DNA of 64,000 nucleotides from Archegozetes longisetosus (taxonomy: Eukaryota; Arthropoda; Arachnida; Sarcoptiformes; Trhypochthoniidae). Positions 1-10,675 of this stretch are shown here, one piece after another. Below the pieces are notes generated by a model that did not search any database, was not told where the DNA came from, and saw only the letters and a program-made list of their open reading frames with translations. Location of the stretch: positions 9,268,238 to 9,332,237 of the forward strand of contig JAEMBT020000008.1 in the NCBI GenBank assembly GCA_018873245.2, in the 5' to 3' direction. Position 1 is the first letter of the stretch. Each line of letters starts with the position of its first letter. The position numbers and the translations under genes were made by a program.

Positions 1-2
1 TC

Positions 3-200
3 GATAGCACTGGAGTCGAAGTTCTAATTGAAGCGATCGAAGAATTAGAAGAACTAAATATAAAAGTGATTTTATCGTCTTGTTGTCAATCTGTTGTTCA
101 AATGTTAGAAAAAACGAATTATTTTACAAGAGTTTTGTCACCAAATATTTGTGCGACAGTTCACGACGCAGTCGTTCAAAACGACACAACTCTTGCTTAA
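3..200 (+). CDS. C-terminal exon of an SLC26-family anion transporter (STAS domain), partial
   Basis: The frame opening at base 3 reads 65 codons to a TAA at 198-200, and the 5' part lies outside the window. The peptide begins DSTGVEVLIEAIEELEEL and ends with a TVHDAVVQ motif, matching the end of the STAS domain of SLC26 (SulP) sulfate/anion exchangers: the acidic helix after the DxxG loop, a beta strand ending in SSCC, then the terminal helix. SLC26 proteins are multi-pass membrane anion exchangers whose cytosolic STAS domain regulates transport. An AATAAA polyadenylation signal lies 22 bases after the stop, consistent with a true 3' end. The family assignment is by eye from a short segment, and the member and substrate cannot be told. 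Confidence 0.72.
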   Translation, partial: DSTGVEVLIEAIEELEELNIKVILSSCCQSVVQMLEKTNYFTRVLSPNICATVHDAVVQNDTTLA

Positions 201-221
201 CATTTACTAAACTTTTAGTTA

Positions 222-227
222 AATAAA
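222..227 (+). terminator. Polyadenylation signal of the SLC26-like gene
   Basis: AATAAA sits 22 bases after the stop codon, followed by a T-rich stretch, which is the usual arrangement at an animal 3' end. Confidence 0.5.
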
Positions 228-3200
228 ACTTTTATTTTTCCTATTCGTAAAAATGACTTTGAAAGCGATATTTTTTTACATTATATCTCGACACTATAAG
301 TGAGAATAGTGTGATGTGGCCATTCGCAATGTTGGCCTACACACCTGATGGCAACTCATTTAATCTAACCTCCAGGAACGTCATTAAACCTAAGGTGAAC
401 ACAGCGTTATATCACAGCGTATTCCTATTTGCTCTGTCTGAAGCTGTTCTCACTTAACTTAAATCATAACCTCATTACTTAACCATTTTTACAGTAATTT
501 CATATTTTAAAAATGACTTCAACGTAAGACTTCAAACTTGAATATCTCGAAAATATTTGATTTCGGGTCTGTAGGATAGACATGACTTTATTCTAAAATG
601 ACAAATTCATTTGTATGTATATGACTTTAAAATGCAATTTCAAAGAATAGACTCGTCATGTTCTGACAGAATAATCGAAGTTTTATTGCATGTTAAACTT
701 GTAAGAGTTTACATTTTTGGAAATTATACAAATCATTTTGACTAAAGATTCGTAAAGTTGCATTTCATTTGAATCTTATCAATTAAATTTAATGTTTAAA
801 AATTGATCAAAATTTTTCTATGTTCAAAATTAAAATATAATTATATTTGAACATCGTCATTTACAGTCTAAATATGATTTCGGTTAAATTGATTGGTTCA
901 AACATAAAAGTGTCAAAAAATATAACATCAAAACCAATTAACCAGACAGTCAAAGCAACTAGAAATTCTTCACATGTTATACCTTTGTAATCTTTAGAAC
1001 TGTTTTTAGAGAACATATTTTCCAAATTTAGTAATGCAGCTGCAATCCTACAAATGGTTAGTGCTTCTGCTTCACTAATGGATTTGCAAATAAAGTTATT
1101 TCTTGTCTGACAGCAATAACCACATATTATTTTTTGAAAATTTGATTTAATCCGCTTCCCTTTGATATTTTTGTCAAGGATTGAGACAGATTTGATCTGA
1201 CAGTAACCATAGTTGTGCCAGTACTGCATAGATCATGTGGTAATTTCGTTTGCTAGTGCTGTCGTATCTTCAAATTTTGTTGTATTTAGTTTTAAAGTCT
1301 AAGTTTTGTATTTCAGTTCAGTTGAGGGGAAGTACGAATAGATGAAAAAGGGATTAGTTTATAGCTTTGAAAGGCGTCAACATCTACAACAGGAGAGAAA
1401 ACGTTAGTCTACTTTTAAAACATTCTCTCATAAGCCTTTGAATCTAATGGTTTAGTAATTCTCATACGTTTAAAGTTTTCATTTGTACTAATATAAATGA
1501 TACACGTGTATGATTTATTTAATAAAACTTAAACTTCTCAAATAAATGCTGTGCGACAGTGCTTTGACCACATATTTGAGATTTGTTGAGTAAATATTGA
1601 GAAACATGTCCGACAACCACCGAATACTTCACGAATGAGAAATTTGAAAATATTTTATAAGAAACTTATAAATTTTGAAGAATTCGTTTCGTTGAGAATT
1701 AATGTCAATCCGATCTGTTTCGAACTTCAAAATCAAAACGCTTAGCAGGCAGCCAATCAAAGCAGGCAACTAAAATTACTAACTTAACCAAAGTTCACAG
1801 ATCAACATTAAATATATTCCTAATACTAATCTATTTGATTGCAGTCTTTATTTTATTAGATAAATATTAGAGACAAATAAGATATAAATCAGTCAATTAA
1901 TTGACTGTAAAAAATAACTTTAAGCTGTGATCTTATATTTTTAATAGTTGTCACAAATATTAATAACAAAATTTATGAAATTTGAACATATTTAAAGATT
2001 TTAAACAATAATTCTATAAAACTCACGAATATTTTTCACATTTGTCTACATATATTAAAAGGCTAAATGAGATTTATGTTACAGAGTCCCTACGAGAACA
2101 CTTAAGTTTTAAACCCCAAAACGCTAAAACAGTCGAAATGGCCCAAAAATTACTTAAACTGTTATATTTATTATTTGACAATTTTAATATTCAAAATATT
2201 GATGGTCGTTTCAGATGACTAAATAAGTCATTTCAAACTGTCAATTATATATAATGTTTATATAAATTGTGTTTAAAGTTAATTTTAAAGTTAATGTTTG
2301 AGTTTAGGCCATAAAATCAGATATTAAATTGATTTTCATTAAAATCTTGGAAAAAAGTTAAGTCGAAGATGACATACTAATAACAATACTTAACAAGATA
2401 AATGTCATGAATTCTATCCCTTACTATTGTATACTATTTTAGAACCTGGACTCATCTGTCAAAAGTGCGTTATTTGTTGCACAAATGAATAGTCATATAA
2501 ATGGTTTGATGGCTTGAATTTTTGGGGGTTGAAAAGATTCATAAAATGTTTTGAAATAAAATATTAATTGTAATAAAAGTGTCTCAAATACAATAACTTC
2601 CTCTCAAATTACGAGTTAATGAGTCTTCTGCACAGAATCGATGGATGAGTCAAAAGATTCTAATTTACAAACAATTCTAATTAAACAAATGTTTAATATA
2701 AAAGGTAACATTTATCATAACTAAGAGTAAAAATAAAAGTGTGATTAAAATTAGATAATTATGTGATATATAATTAAATTTGAATTTATATTTAATAAAA
2801 AACTTAATTCATCGTCTTTTAAAAGTTATCAATAGATAATTCGATATATTATGCGATAAACACAGACAAAGAATATATAATAGTAGTAAATTAAAAAGTA
2901 TACACTTAACAGTAAGGCATTCATCTTTACACCAAATACTTTATAGATTCGATCCAATAAAGTTTAAATTAAGAGTTATAACTTCACTAATAATCATTTG
3001 AACGGATAAAGTTTCTGTAAAGATTTTATCTATTAAGAGTCCAAGTTTACATTTAACGCATTGTCGACATTTTTTGAAGGAATGGTACACAAAGAAAACA
3101 TTCGTTTAAACTGATTGAGGCTGAATAAGAAAAGAACTTCGTATGGACCATATTTTTCAGCTATCAATAGATAACTGGATATAATACGGAGCGTTTCTTA

Positions 3201-3370
3201 TTATATGCCACACTATCGGCTATTTGTCTTCTGATTGGCAGTTTTCCATTTGAAAGTGATTATTGAATCTTTTATATGTAGCAGACCATAAGTAAAACTC
3301 TGTATAGCACAAGAAGTGACAAAATAGTTTAGATGAATACAAATCAAATCAGACAAGCTAATTGATAACA
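228..3370. other. Intergenic AT-rich DNA with one unassigned ORF
   Basis: No recognisable gene. The only notable open frame is on the minus strand at 861-1229 (122 codons). It has several cysteines in its first half and a hydrophobic stretch near FLVALTVWLIGFDVIFF. A possible splice donor (AAG|GTATAA) occurs inside it. I do not recognise the sequence, and it could be an exon or a chance ORF. Confidence 0.35.
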
Positions 3371-3543
3371 AACCCATTCACATCGTTTGCACTAAGAGTA
3401 AACAATATGAAACACCAAGTTCGTAATTGCCATGATTTTCGTCGTCTTCCATTCTGATGTGATAGGAATTCATTTTGTTGCGGTAATGTATTAAATGATG
3501 AATAATCGGCTCTTCGTGGGAATATAAAGCCCAACGGATGTTC

Positions 3544-3837
3544 TCATTTACTCGGATCGCCGAAAAAGTATTTCTTAATATTCTGTGATCCATCTCCTCC
3601 AGTGGAGATAGACGGAGATGCATCCTCCGAAGAGCCACCCGAACCGGTTGACGACATCGAGAAACTAAACATTCTAATTGATTCCCGAATCTGAACCATT
3701 GTTATTAAATTACTATGACTGGTGTCGTTATTGTTATTGATCGAGACCAAAGCTGACAAGCATATTGTCCGAAAACTTGTTAATTGATTAACAAAAGTTC
3801 TTTGATATATTTTTCGTGTGCTCTCAATTTCATTCAT
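3544..3837 (-). CDS. Unassigned ORF, possible exon, start lies in a SINE tail
   Basis: This open frame of 97 codons has a Ser/Gly-rich stretch (SSTGSGGSSEDASPS) and ends KKYFFGDPSK. The apparent ATG falls inside the ATGA-repeat tail of the adjacent SINE, so that start is probably not genuine. If the ORF is coding, it is more likely an internal or terminal exon entered by a splice acceptor. A second minus-strand frame (3378-3638) overlaps its end. I do not recognise either protein. Base composition here is less AT-rich than its surroundings, which is the only further hint of coding. Confidence 0.2.
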   Translation of the reverse strand: MNEIESTRKIYQRTFVNQLTSFRTICLSALVSINNNNDTSHSNLITMVQIRESIRMFSFSMSSTGSGGSSEDASPSISTGGDGSQNIKKYFFGDPSK

Positions 3838-4058
3838 TCATTTTCATACAACGTACTACCAGAGCCCTGTTACAAAGTGATTTTTTCGCCGAGGGCTATC
3901 GGTCGAGGCATATGCATAGGGCCAGAAGCGGTTATAACCGGTGACATGGGGCCAGCATATCACCGTCAAAAAAGTATAGCGACAGCGAGATTCGAACTGG
4001 AACCTTCGCCCCAAGGTTCAACCCACTGACCACTACACCCCAGTAACCCTCTACGCGT
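3828..4058 (-). repeat. tRNA-derived SINE
   Basis: Read on the minus strand, the element starts with a tRNA-like head containing an A-box-like GTGTAGTGGTCAGTGGG and a B-box GTTCGAATC, separated by a short palindromic arm (AACCTT/AAGGTT). An unrelated body of about 120 bases follows, then a simple (ATGA)n tail near 3828-3842. Head, body and short-repeat tail are the classic layout of a Pol III SINE. The anticodon loop is not canonical and the acceptor stem does not close, so it is not a working tRNA gene. Exact ends are uncertain because no clear target-site duplication was found. Confidence 0.68.
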
Positions 4059-4728
4059 TCATACGAAAGTAATATTTTCTGATATCCAAATTTTTAGATG
4101 CACTTTACATTTGTGCTTTTTTCTATCAGTTATTTATTAATAAAAATGGTTTTTATCTTATAAAATAAAATTTCAAAATATGTTCTTCGCACACATAAAC
4201 TCATGCACAAACTTTTTCTATCGTCCATTAATTAAACGATCTTCCAACAGATAAAGCTTTTTAACATGTATTTTATGAATCCTAATTCTCAACTCTTTTT
4301 CTACCTATACATTGATTCGAAAAGTTTCTTTTTATCAGATATTAAACTAAATCTAAAACAATTAATTGTTTGCACGAGTCGTTGCTGCTAATCAATTGAC
4401 AATACATGATATAATTTCATATTAAGTTTTTATAAGGTTTATCTTTGTTTATGTAAACTTTCAGTTATTAATTTGACAGAATTTTTTCGGTTCTAAAGGA
4501 AAAAGTGTACAGTCTTTTAATTATATACTGTTTCCTAGAGGTGCACATCTATGGAATTCTTTTCACCCGCACCCGCCCGCATTCTTAGTGAAAAGTATGG
4601 GTCACCTGCAAAAACCCGCAAACTGCAAAAAATTATTTTAAATAAATCGAATGTAAACACAAATTTGAACTATAATTAAGTATAAAATCTATATTTTGTA
4701 AAATAATATCAAAATTTGATCTTATAAG

Positions 4729-5001
4729 TTACGGTTTATCGAGTTTTTCTGGATTTATTGAAGATCCTCTGTCAGTTAAAGATAATTCAACGTAATTGAA
4801 ATCTTGCTCAGTGGAGAAATTAGTTACTGGTAAATTTAAAATTCTTTGTGAAATAACGCTTAGTTTAGGAAATCTGTCCTTATTTTCGTTCCGAAGTTTC
4901 AACAAGCCATGAGTGCGGTTGAGGTTACTTCGTAGATAGTCATCAACCTCTATATTACTAGTGTTATAGATTTTGTTCATAATCAATGAATTCAAGCACA
5001 C
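4729..5001 (-). pseudogene. hAT transposase C-terminal dimerisation-domain remnant
   Basis: The 90-codon frame contains FPKLSVISQRILNLPVTN, then STEQDFN and DRGSSINPEKLDK. This matches the conserved order of the hAT dimerisation domain (FP-LS--A--IL--P-TS--SER-FS--G-------SRL-PE). The N-terminal BED finger and the catalytic RNase H-like core are missing. The frame sits inside the TSD-bounded element 4536-5616, which independently supports a hAT origin. Confidence 0.75.
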
Positions 5002-5090
5002 ATTCGTTCATGATATTAGAACTTTGTGTTTTTGATGTAATAGTTGTTGTCGAGGTAATCGTCACAGCTATTGCTTGCTGATGTTGGGTC

Positions 5091-5476
5091 CTAAAAGTTT
5101 GAGATTCTATTTGAGGGCAGCGGTCAATTATTGCGTAATTAATTTAAGCGTAACAAAACGGTTAATCATTGGTTTAACACTTCAAAGCTTCGTATTATGT
5201 CATAAAATCATATCTATGACGCTTAGATCAGTCAAACCAATCGTTTCGTTCACAAGCAACAGTTAGAATCATAACTGTTATGATTACTATGACCCTTATG
5301 ATGATTATGACCTCTGTGACTCAAATTGTTTTGAGTAAACTCATGATTGGTTTGGCTGATTGAAGCGTCATAGAAATCATCTGATGACATAAAATGCAAC
5401 TGTAAATGTGTTAAACCAATAATTTATTAGATATAGCTTAATTATGCAATAATTGACCGCTGCTCCAAACTTTTAG
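5091..5476. repeat. Long inverted repeat (foldback) inside the hAT element
   Basis: The arm starting CTAAAAGTTTG at 5091 recurs in inverted form ending at 5476. Shared blocks in the same order include GCAGCGGTCAATTATTGC, ATTGGTTTAACAC, TATGTCAT, TATGACGCT and CAAACCAATC. Each arm is about 140-155 bases with a spacer of about 90 bases. It may be a separate foldback insertion or the subterminal inverted repeat of the host element. Confidence 0.7.
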
Positions 5477-6318
5477 TTACTGAAGTTTCCGTTTTAAGAC
5501 AGTGTCAGCACCTCCTGGTTGCCGGCAATCACTGTAACGACTTATCTCGTTAACTATTGAATTAAGGGTTATAATTGCAGATTAATTTAGGTGCGGGTGT
5601 AAAATGCGCACTTCAACTGTTTCCCAACGTATCAAAAATGTATTGTCAATAGATATAAAAATGATAAATTAGGCGAAAATTCAGTCAATTACAACAAAAA
5701 CGGCATTATGAAGGCTAATGAATACCATTAGAATTAAAACCACTAATATGGACAATCGGTTTATCATTAGTTCCTTCCTTTCTCTTATTCTTGTTCTTCT
5801 TCTTCGATATTGGCTCTAATTGCAGGTGGAATCTAATCCAGGTCTTCTTCAGGTGTCCTTTTCCATAAACTAAATTTTTTGTTAGTATGTGTGAGTGTGA
5901 GTGAGGAGATTAATAGAGAGTTTAGAATTTTTTTGTTTAAATGAATTTTAACAATATTTATATTCTTTAAATTAATATATGAGGAGCAATTATTGTAAAC
6001 ATAGTCGGGTATTGTCTGTTTAATTTCGTTGTATTATGTAAATAACTGTTTGATTGCTATGTTATGAGCGCTTAATACGAAATCAGTATTCGTATAAACT
6101 TAAAAATACAGGTTTTACAAAATTGATTGTTGCTTATTCTAAATTTTTAATTTATAATTTGTGTGTTTTAAATCGAATGTCTTTCACTTTTTATAGGTTA
6201 TGTTTTGATTGAAAATTAAATTATGATGCAATACTAATCAATGATGTGTTGAAAAGTATTTGTGTTTAATTCTTGGCTAGCCCTTAGGTATAAAATATTT
6301 AACAGAGTTTGACAGTAG

Positions 6319-6597
6319 TAGTGTTATAAAACGAAGATTTCTCCTGAAATTTTCTTGAGACACTTTCTAGAAATTTTCTATTTCAGAAAACTTCTCTTAG
6401 GAGAAATTTTCCATTCCCTCAGCTCAAAATTGTTTCAATCTAAGTGATATACAACATTAGCGACTTTTAAATATTTAAAATATCACTTATTTTGGTTTTA
6501 GCGTTCAATATAGTCACAGCATAAGAAAAATAGTCCCGAGAATCTTTCTGGAAAGTTTCTCATCAAAAAGAAAATTTCTAGATATTTTCCATCACTA
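6319..6597. mobile_element. Probable short hAT-type MITE
   Basis: The left end TAGTGTTATAAAAC and the inverted right end TAGTGATGGAAAATA, each followed by a GAAATTTTCTT block, form imperfect terminal inverted repeats. The 8-bp flanks GACAGTAG and CTCAGTAC share a central CAGTA, compatible with a decayed target-site duplication. The ends resemble those of the element at 7479-8081. There is no coding capacity. Confidence 0.5.
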
Positions 6598-7478
6598 CTC
6601 AGTACTTAACACTTGTTTAAATAATACCTGGGTATAGTCGACAGATAAGAGTTGTGTATTTATCAATCCTAAAAAGATGCAGAATAGCTGATAAACTTTA
6701 GGGTAAGACAACTCATTGAGATTTATGTTAAGTATATTGATATTAATCAATAAATGCATTTTTTAATAACCAGTTTATGACTTTTCAATAATAAATTTAG
6801 AGTCATGTTAACAAAAAGATTTGACAAATACTATGAGTCGAAAATTTTCAAAATTTGAAAACAACACGTTTTTATTATAAAAAGTTTTTTGTCACTCCTT
6901 TAAAAACGTGTTATCAATTCGATTTTAAAATGCCAGTAATTGTCAAATCTAATAATAAGTCATTTGAATGAGTCATAATTTGATATTCCATTAAAATTAT
7001 TTGATATATCCGATCATTTATTTGGTTCTGTTACTGATTGATTGTTATTACTAATATTAAGTTGACTTTTGCTATGAATGATGCTAAGATACTTATGTTT
7101 ATCAAGGACTAACTTATCACTATCTCAATTTATGTCTCGTCTCTTTATCTTATCCAAACGCATCAGGGATTAATTCAGGATCAATGAATAATTTTTATCT
7201 GTCGACTGTACGTTTACAATAATTGCTATTATTGTTATTAACTGTAGAATTTTGTTTATTTCACTAATATCGATACACGTTTGCGTTTAGAGTTTTTGCT
7301 AATGAGTAAAATAAACAAAATATTTTGACAAAGATTTAAGTATTTAAAAAAATCGATTACACTTTTACAGTTTGTAAAAGCACTTAATGTAAATTTGCTA
7401 AAATCAGGGCATAGGGAAAGCTATGCAGGCTCTGAAAATCTGTTGCCAAAATCAAGAGTTGCTACTAGGGGTTGCCAT

Positions 7479-8081
7479 TAGTGATTGAAATGTTTTGAAT
7501 TTTCAATTCCGATTCCATTCCAATTACATTGACTCCTATCCCAATTCCGTTCCAATTCCATTGAGTTTTTAAATTTCAATTCCAATTCCATTCCAATTCC
7601 TTGGAATGGAATTGGATTCCATTGGATTCCAATAAAGTTTGACGCAAAAAATAGTTTTGTTTATATAGTATTGAATTACAATACAAGGTATCGACACGTG
7701 AGTCATTATAGACTTCTGTGCCATTAATTGAGTTTCATTTCTGCTTTTGTCCACGATCTTTGTTTTATAAGAAATAATTGAGAGGGTTATTAAGTAAGAT
7801 AGATCCTGACTCAAGTGGAAGTTTTTCTGTATTCTACAGTCTATATACAAAGCCTGCTTATTTGGTCTTTTCATTAAAAATTATATTGATTGAAACTTAA
7901 TTTTGTCTCAATTTCTATCAATTCCAATTTCATTGGCATTAATTCCAATTCCAATAAGTTTTAAAATTTTAATTCCAATTCCATTCCAATTCCTTGGAAT
8001 GGAATTGGAATTCCAATTCCTTGGAATGGAATTGGAATTCCAATGGAATCCAAGGTATTGGAATTAAATTTTCAATCACTA
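7479..8081. mobile_element. Non-autonomous hAT element with perfect 8-bp TSD GTTGCCAT
   Basis: Both ends read TAGTGATTGAAA inward, and the flanks 7471-7478 and 8082-8089 are both GTTGCCAT. The subterminal regions are made of near-tandem ATTCCAATTCC / GGAATTGGAAT motifs arranged as inverted repeats, which would fold into a strong stem. The central 270 bases are unrelated and contain a 101-codon minus-strand ORF that I treat as chance. The perfect TSD suggests a fairly recent insertion. Confidence 0.85.
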
Positions 8082-8776
8082 GTTGCCATAATCCGAATGC
8101 TTTACCATTACAGAGTTCATAGGGCTAGTCGGGGCACAAAAAAACATTTGCTAAAATCGAAAACTGCCATTAAGAGGAGCACCAAATTCGAGACTATATT
8201 GTATAAACCTTTTTGCTTTTCAAGTAACTAAAGTAGTACTTTTCGACTTCCAAGCCTGAGTATTTATGTTAAACAGTAACTACTGTTTGATAATCATCTG
8301 TATTTTTAAAAAATAATTAATGAAAATAGTCAGAAGCTTTGAAAATTGATTAATGAACGAATAGTTTTGCAATAATTTATAAATAACTTTTTGTTACTAC
8401 TTAGTTTTGTTCTAATTATTCAGTGGGAGATTCATATAAGATAAAGTATCGAATGTTGACGACTAATGAAGAACAAAAGCTTGACCGAGCTTCAGGCCCG
8501 CATAAGCTCACGCTCAAAGCTCGAATATGCGAGCTTTCGAGCTTATCAAAAAATTGATTATTCATCGGATTTAAGATTAGATATAACATTGCACTTAAAG
8601 TTTTAAATTTCAAATTGCACATAAAAACCGAAATTTCTCTGCGTAGCTATGAGTTATTCAACTTTTGCATCTAAAATATTTAGCCACAATACCAATACAT
8701 AATAAAAGGTTTGTTATTAGGTTTATCGGTTTCTTTGTTGAAAATGTGAATACAAATCATTTCTTAATTAATACTA

Positions 8777-9253
8777 CAGTATAACCTCTTTATTTTGAAA
8801 CCACTTCTGCCAACAAATTTGGTTCAAAATAGCGAGTTTACAAAATACTTGGTATTTTGAAAAAAAGAGTTCAAAATAAAGAATTTGTTACAAATTCAAA
8901 AATTAAATTATACCAAAGTTTTATTTAGGATGTGACTATTTAAAGAAGTCAATAATAAGCAATTGTTTTGATAGTAATTTTAGATTAACTAATTTGTTTT
9001 CTAGATCTCTTATTTCTTCAAAAATGGTCTTCAATATTTCCATGGAATCCAATAATCATTTGCAATATAAATTAACTTATAATTTTAATCAAAAATATTT
9101 AATTTACTCAAATAGTAAATAAATAAAAGCCTGTCCAAAACACGCTGTCCAATAATCATTAAAAAATCTAATTTGATAAATATTTCAAAATAAAGAGGTA
9201 CGCGATAATATAAACTGATATTAAAATTCGTTCAAAAAATCGAGTATCTACTG
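8777..9253. mobile_element. pogo/Tigger-like MITE, TA flanked
   Basis: The left end is CAGTATAACCTCTTTATTTTGAA and the inverted right end CAGTAGATACTCGATTTTTTGAA, each preceded by TA. Subterminal CAAAATAAAG/CTTTATTTTG motifs recur in both halves. TA target duplication and CAGT-starting ends with a CTCTTTATT motif are typical of pogo-group Tc1/mariner MITEs. There are no coding frames. Confidence 0.65.
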
Positions 9254-10240
9254 TAATCATATGTTAATCCAGTTTAATATAAGATTTATTAATATTTATA
9301 GGATTTAAATATGTAAAATAATTAAAATTCTTACTCTATGTATTCCTAACTATTATAATTAAACTAAAAGTTAATTTTGTTTAAATTAAAACTTTTGTAA
9401 TTAAAAAATCGATGTTGACTATATGAAGGAATCGCTTTAAAAAGCAAACATCTAACACTTTAGCAAAATTGCCATAATATGAAAATGGTAAGAAACCAAA
9501 TTAACTCAAGAGATTCTCACCCGTCTCTATATCTGCATAGGGTTAATTGATAATTAAAGATCCAACTTTTTGGTTATAAACAGTTATAAAAAAACTCCGA
9601 ATTGAGGTATTTTATTTAATGAGTAGCAAAGAGATAAAAAACAAGCATTATAACCAGGCTGACCACCTCGGTTCAGGTCACTTGCGTGAGATTTTGATAC
9701 AAAGGGAGGAATAAGCAATTTTTTCAATGAAATTCCAGAGATCAATAAATTCTACACTTGAGTTAAGTAAAAACTTATGCTGCTTAGAATTACATCAATA
9801 ATTAGCGAATAATTAACTGTATTTAAAAGTGTATATTTTATTAGATTTTATTAGATTCGTGAGTATGCCTTGTTAGAATTTTCAAAACTATATCACATGA
9901 AACTTTAATCTTCGTGCATTTGTTATTTTCTTATCCGTATATTATCTGATAGAAGATAAACAATGACAGAAGAAACCATTGAGTTTCAAAATGTTATTCA
10001 ATTCAACAAATTTTTAGATGATAATTAGAATGAATGATAATAATAATAAAATAAGATGAATTTTTGGATAATTAATAAACTTATGATATTTTTTATCACC
10101 GGTTCTCCACCGTTATTTTTGATAATTTTACTACCTATTTGCCCACACTTTAAAAACTTTTTACAACCATAAAGTTGGATCTCTATTAATAACACATTCC
10201 TTAAAACATTGAAAATTTTATCAAAATATTTTTCTTTCAT

Positions 10241-10500
10241 TTAATAAAACATTCTATGAATGAACTTGAAAGCTACTCATGTAATCTTAGTTTATGTAAA
10301 AATAGAAAATAAATTGTCATAAACTTTGTTTCAATGTTTACTTTTCCGGACTTAATGAAAAGATTAAACCTTGATACGAGATTAGATGGAGAATCAAAAC
10401 TACCACTTGTGATTGACTTAAAAGTGTTTCACTATAAAAAGATCCTGAATTTTTATAGTTAGATGTCCGGCTTTTAAAGCGACTCCTTCATATTTAAATA
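10241..10500. other. No feature seen
   Basis: AT-rich sequence between a short chance ORF and the subterminal GAGCTT-rich repeat; no gene signal. Confidence 0.4.
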
Positions 10501-10641
10501 AGCTCAGAAGCTCAGTCTAATTCAGGGGAGACGGATGAGCTTCAGGCTCAAGCTCAAGCTTCGAGCCTCTTTATAGAAAAATCAAATCCGATTCATATGA
10601 ACTTAGGCTTGAAGATCGGTATAGCCGAGATTTTGTTCTTC

Positions 10642-10647
10642 TTTATT
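10642..10647 (-). terminator. Polyadenylation signal of the ankyrin gene
   Basis: On the minus strand AATAAA lies about 29 bases after the TAG stop at 10676-10678, a normal spacing for a eukaryotic 3' end. This suggests the gene is expressed as host-type mRNA even though its architecture looks bacterial. Confidence 0.45.
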
Positions 10648-10675
10648 GATGAGATATTATCTCTCGAGTAAGTTT

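Larger units (their letters stand above)
4536..5616. mobile_element. hAT (Ac-like) DNA transposon, degenerate, perfect 8-bp TSD CTGTTTCC
   Basis: The left end reads TAGAGGTGCACATCT and the inverted right end TTGAAGTGCGCAT, both followed closely by CACCCGCACC on the inside. The flanks 4528-4535 and 5617-5624 are both CTGTTTCC, a perfect 8-bp target-site duplication as expected for hAT elements. Inside, on the minus strand at 4729-5001, lies a remnant of a hAT C-terminal dimerisation domain. A foldback structure at 5091-5476 lies inside the element. At 1.08 kb, with only a transposase fragment, the copy is inactive. Confidence 0.85.
8467..10640. mobile_element. Possible TIR element with CTTCAGGC/GAGCTT-rich ends
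   Basis: The left end GAAGAACAAAAGCTTG and the inverted right end GAAGAACAAAATCTCGG are each followed by a GANCTTCARGCC block and GAGCTT/AAGCTC-rich sequence, forming degenerate terminal inverted repeats 2.17 kb apart. No target-site duplication was found and there is no transposase frame. A pogo-like MITE (8777-9253) lies inside. The right end abuts the polyadenylation signal of the ankyrin gene. It could be one element or two related fragments in opposite orientation. Confidence 0.45.

Noticed and set aside
3960..4058. A functional tRNA gene
   Set aside because: A and B boxes are present, but the anticodon loop and acceptor stem are not canonical and a SINE body with a simple-repeat tail follows.
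7569..7874. 101-codon ORF inside the short hAT element
   Set aside because: No similarity to a transposase; its end lies in low-complexity GGAATTGGAAT repeat.
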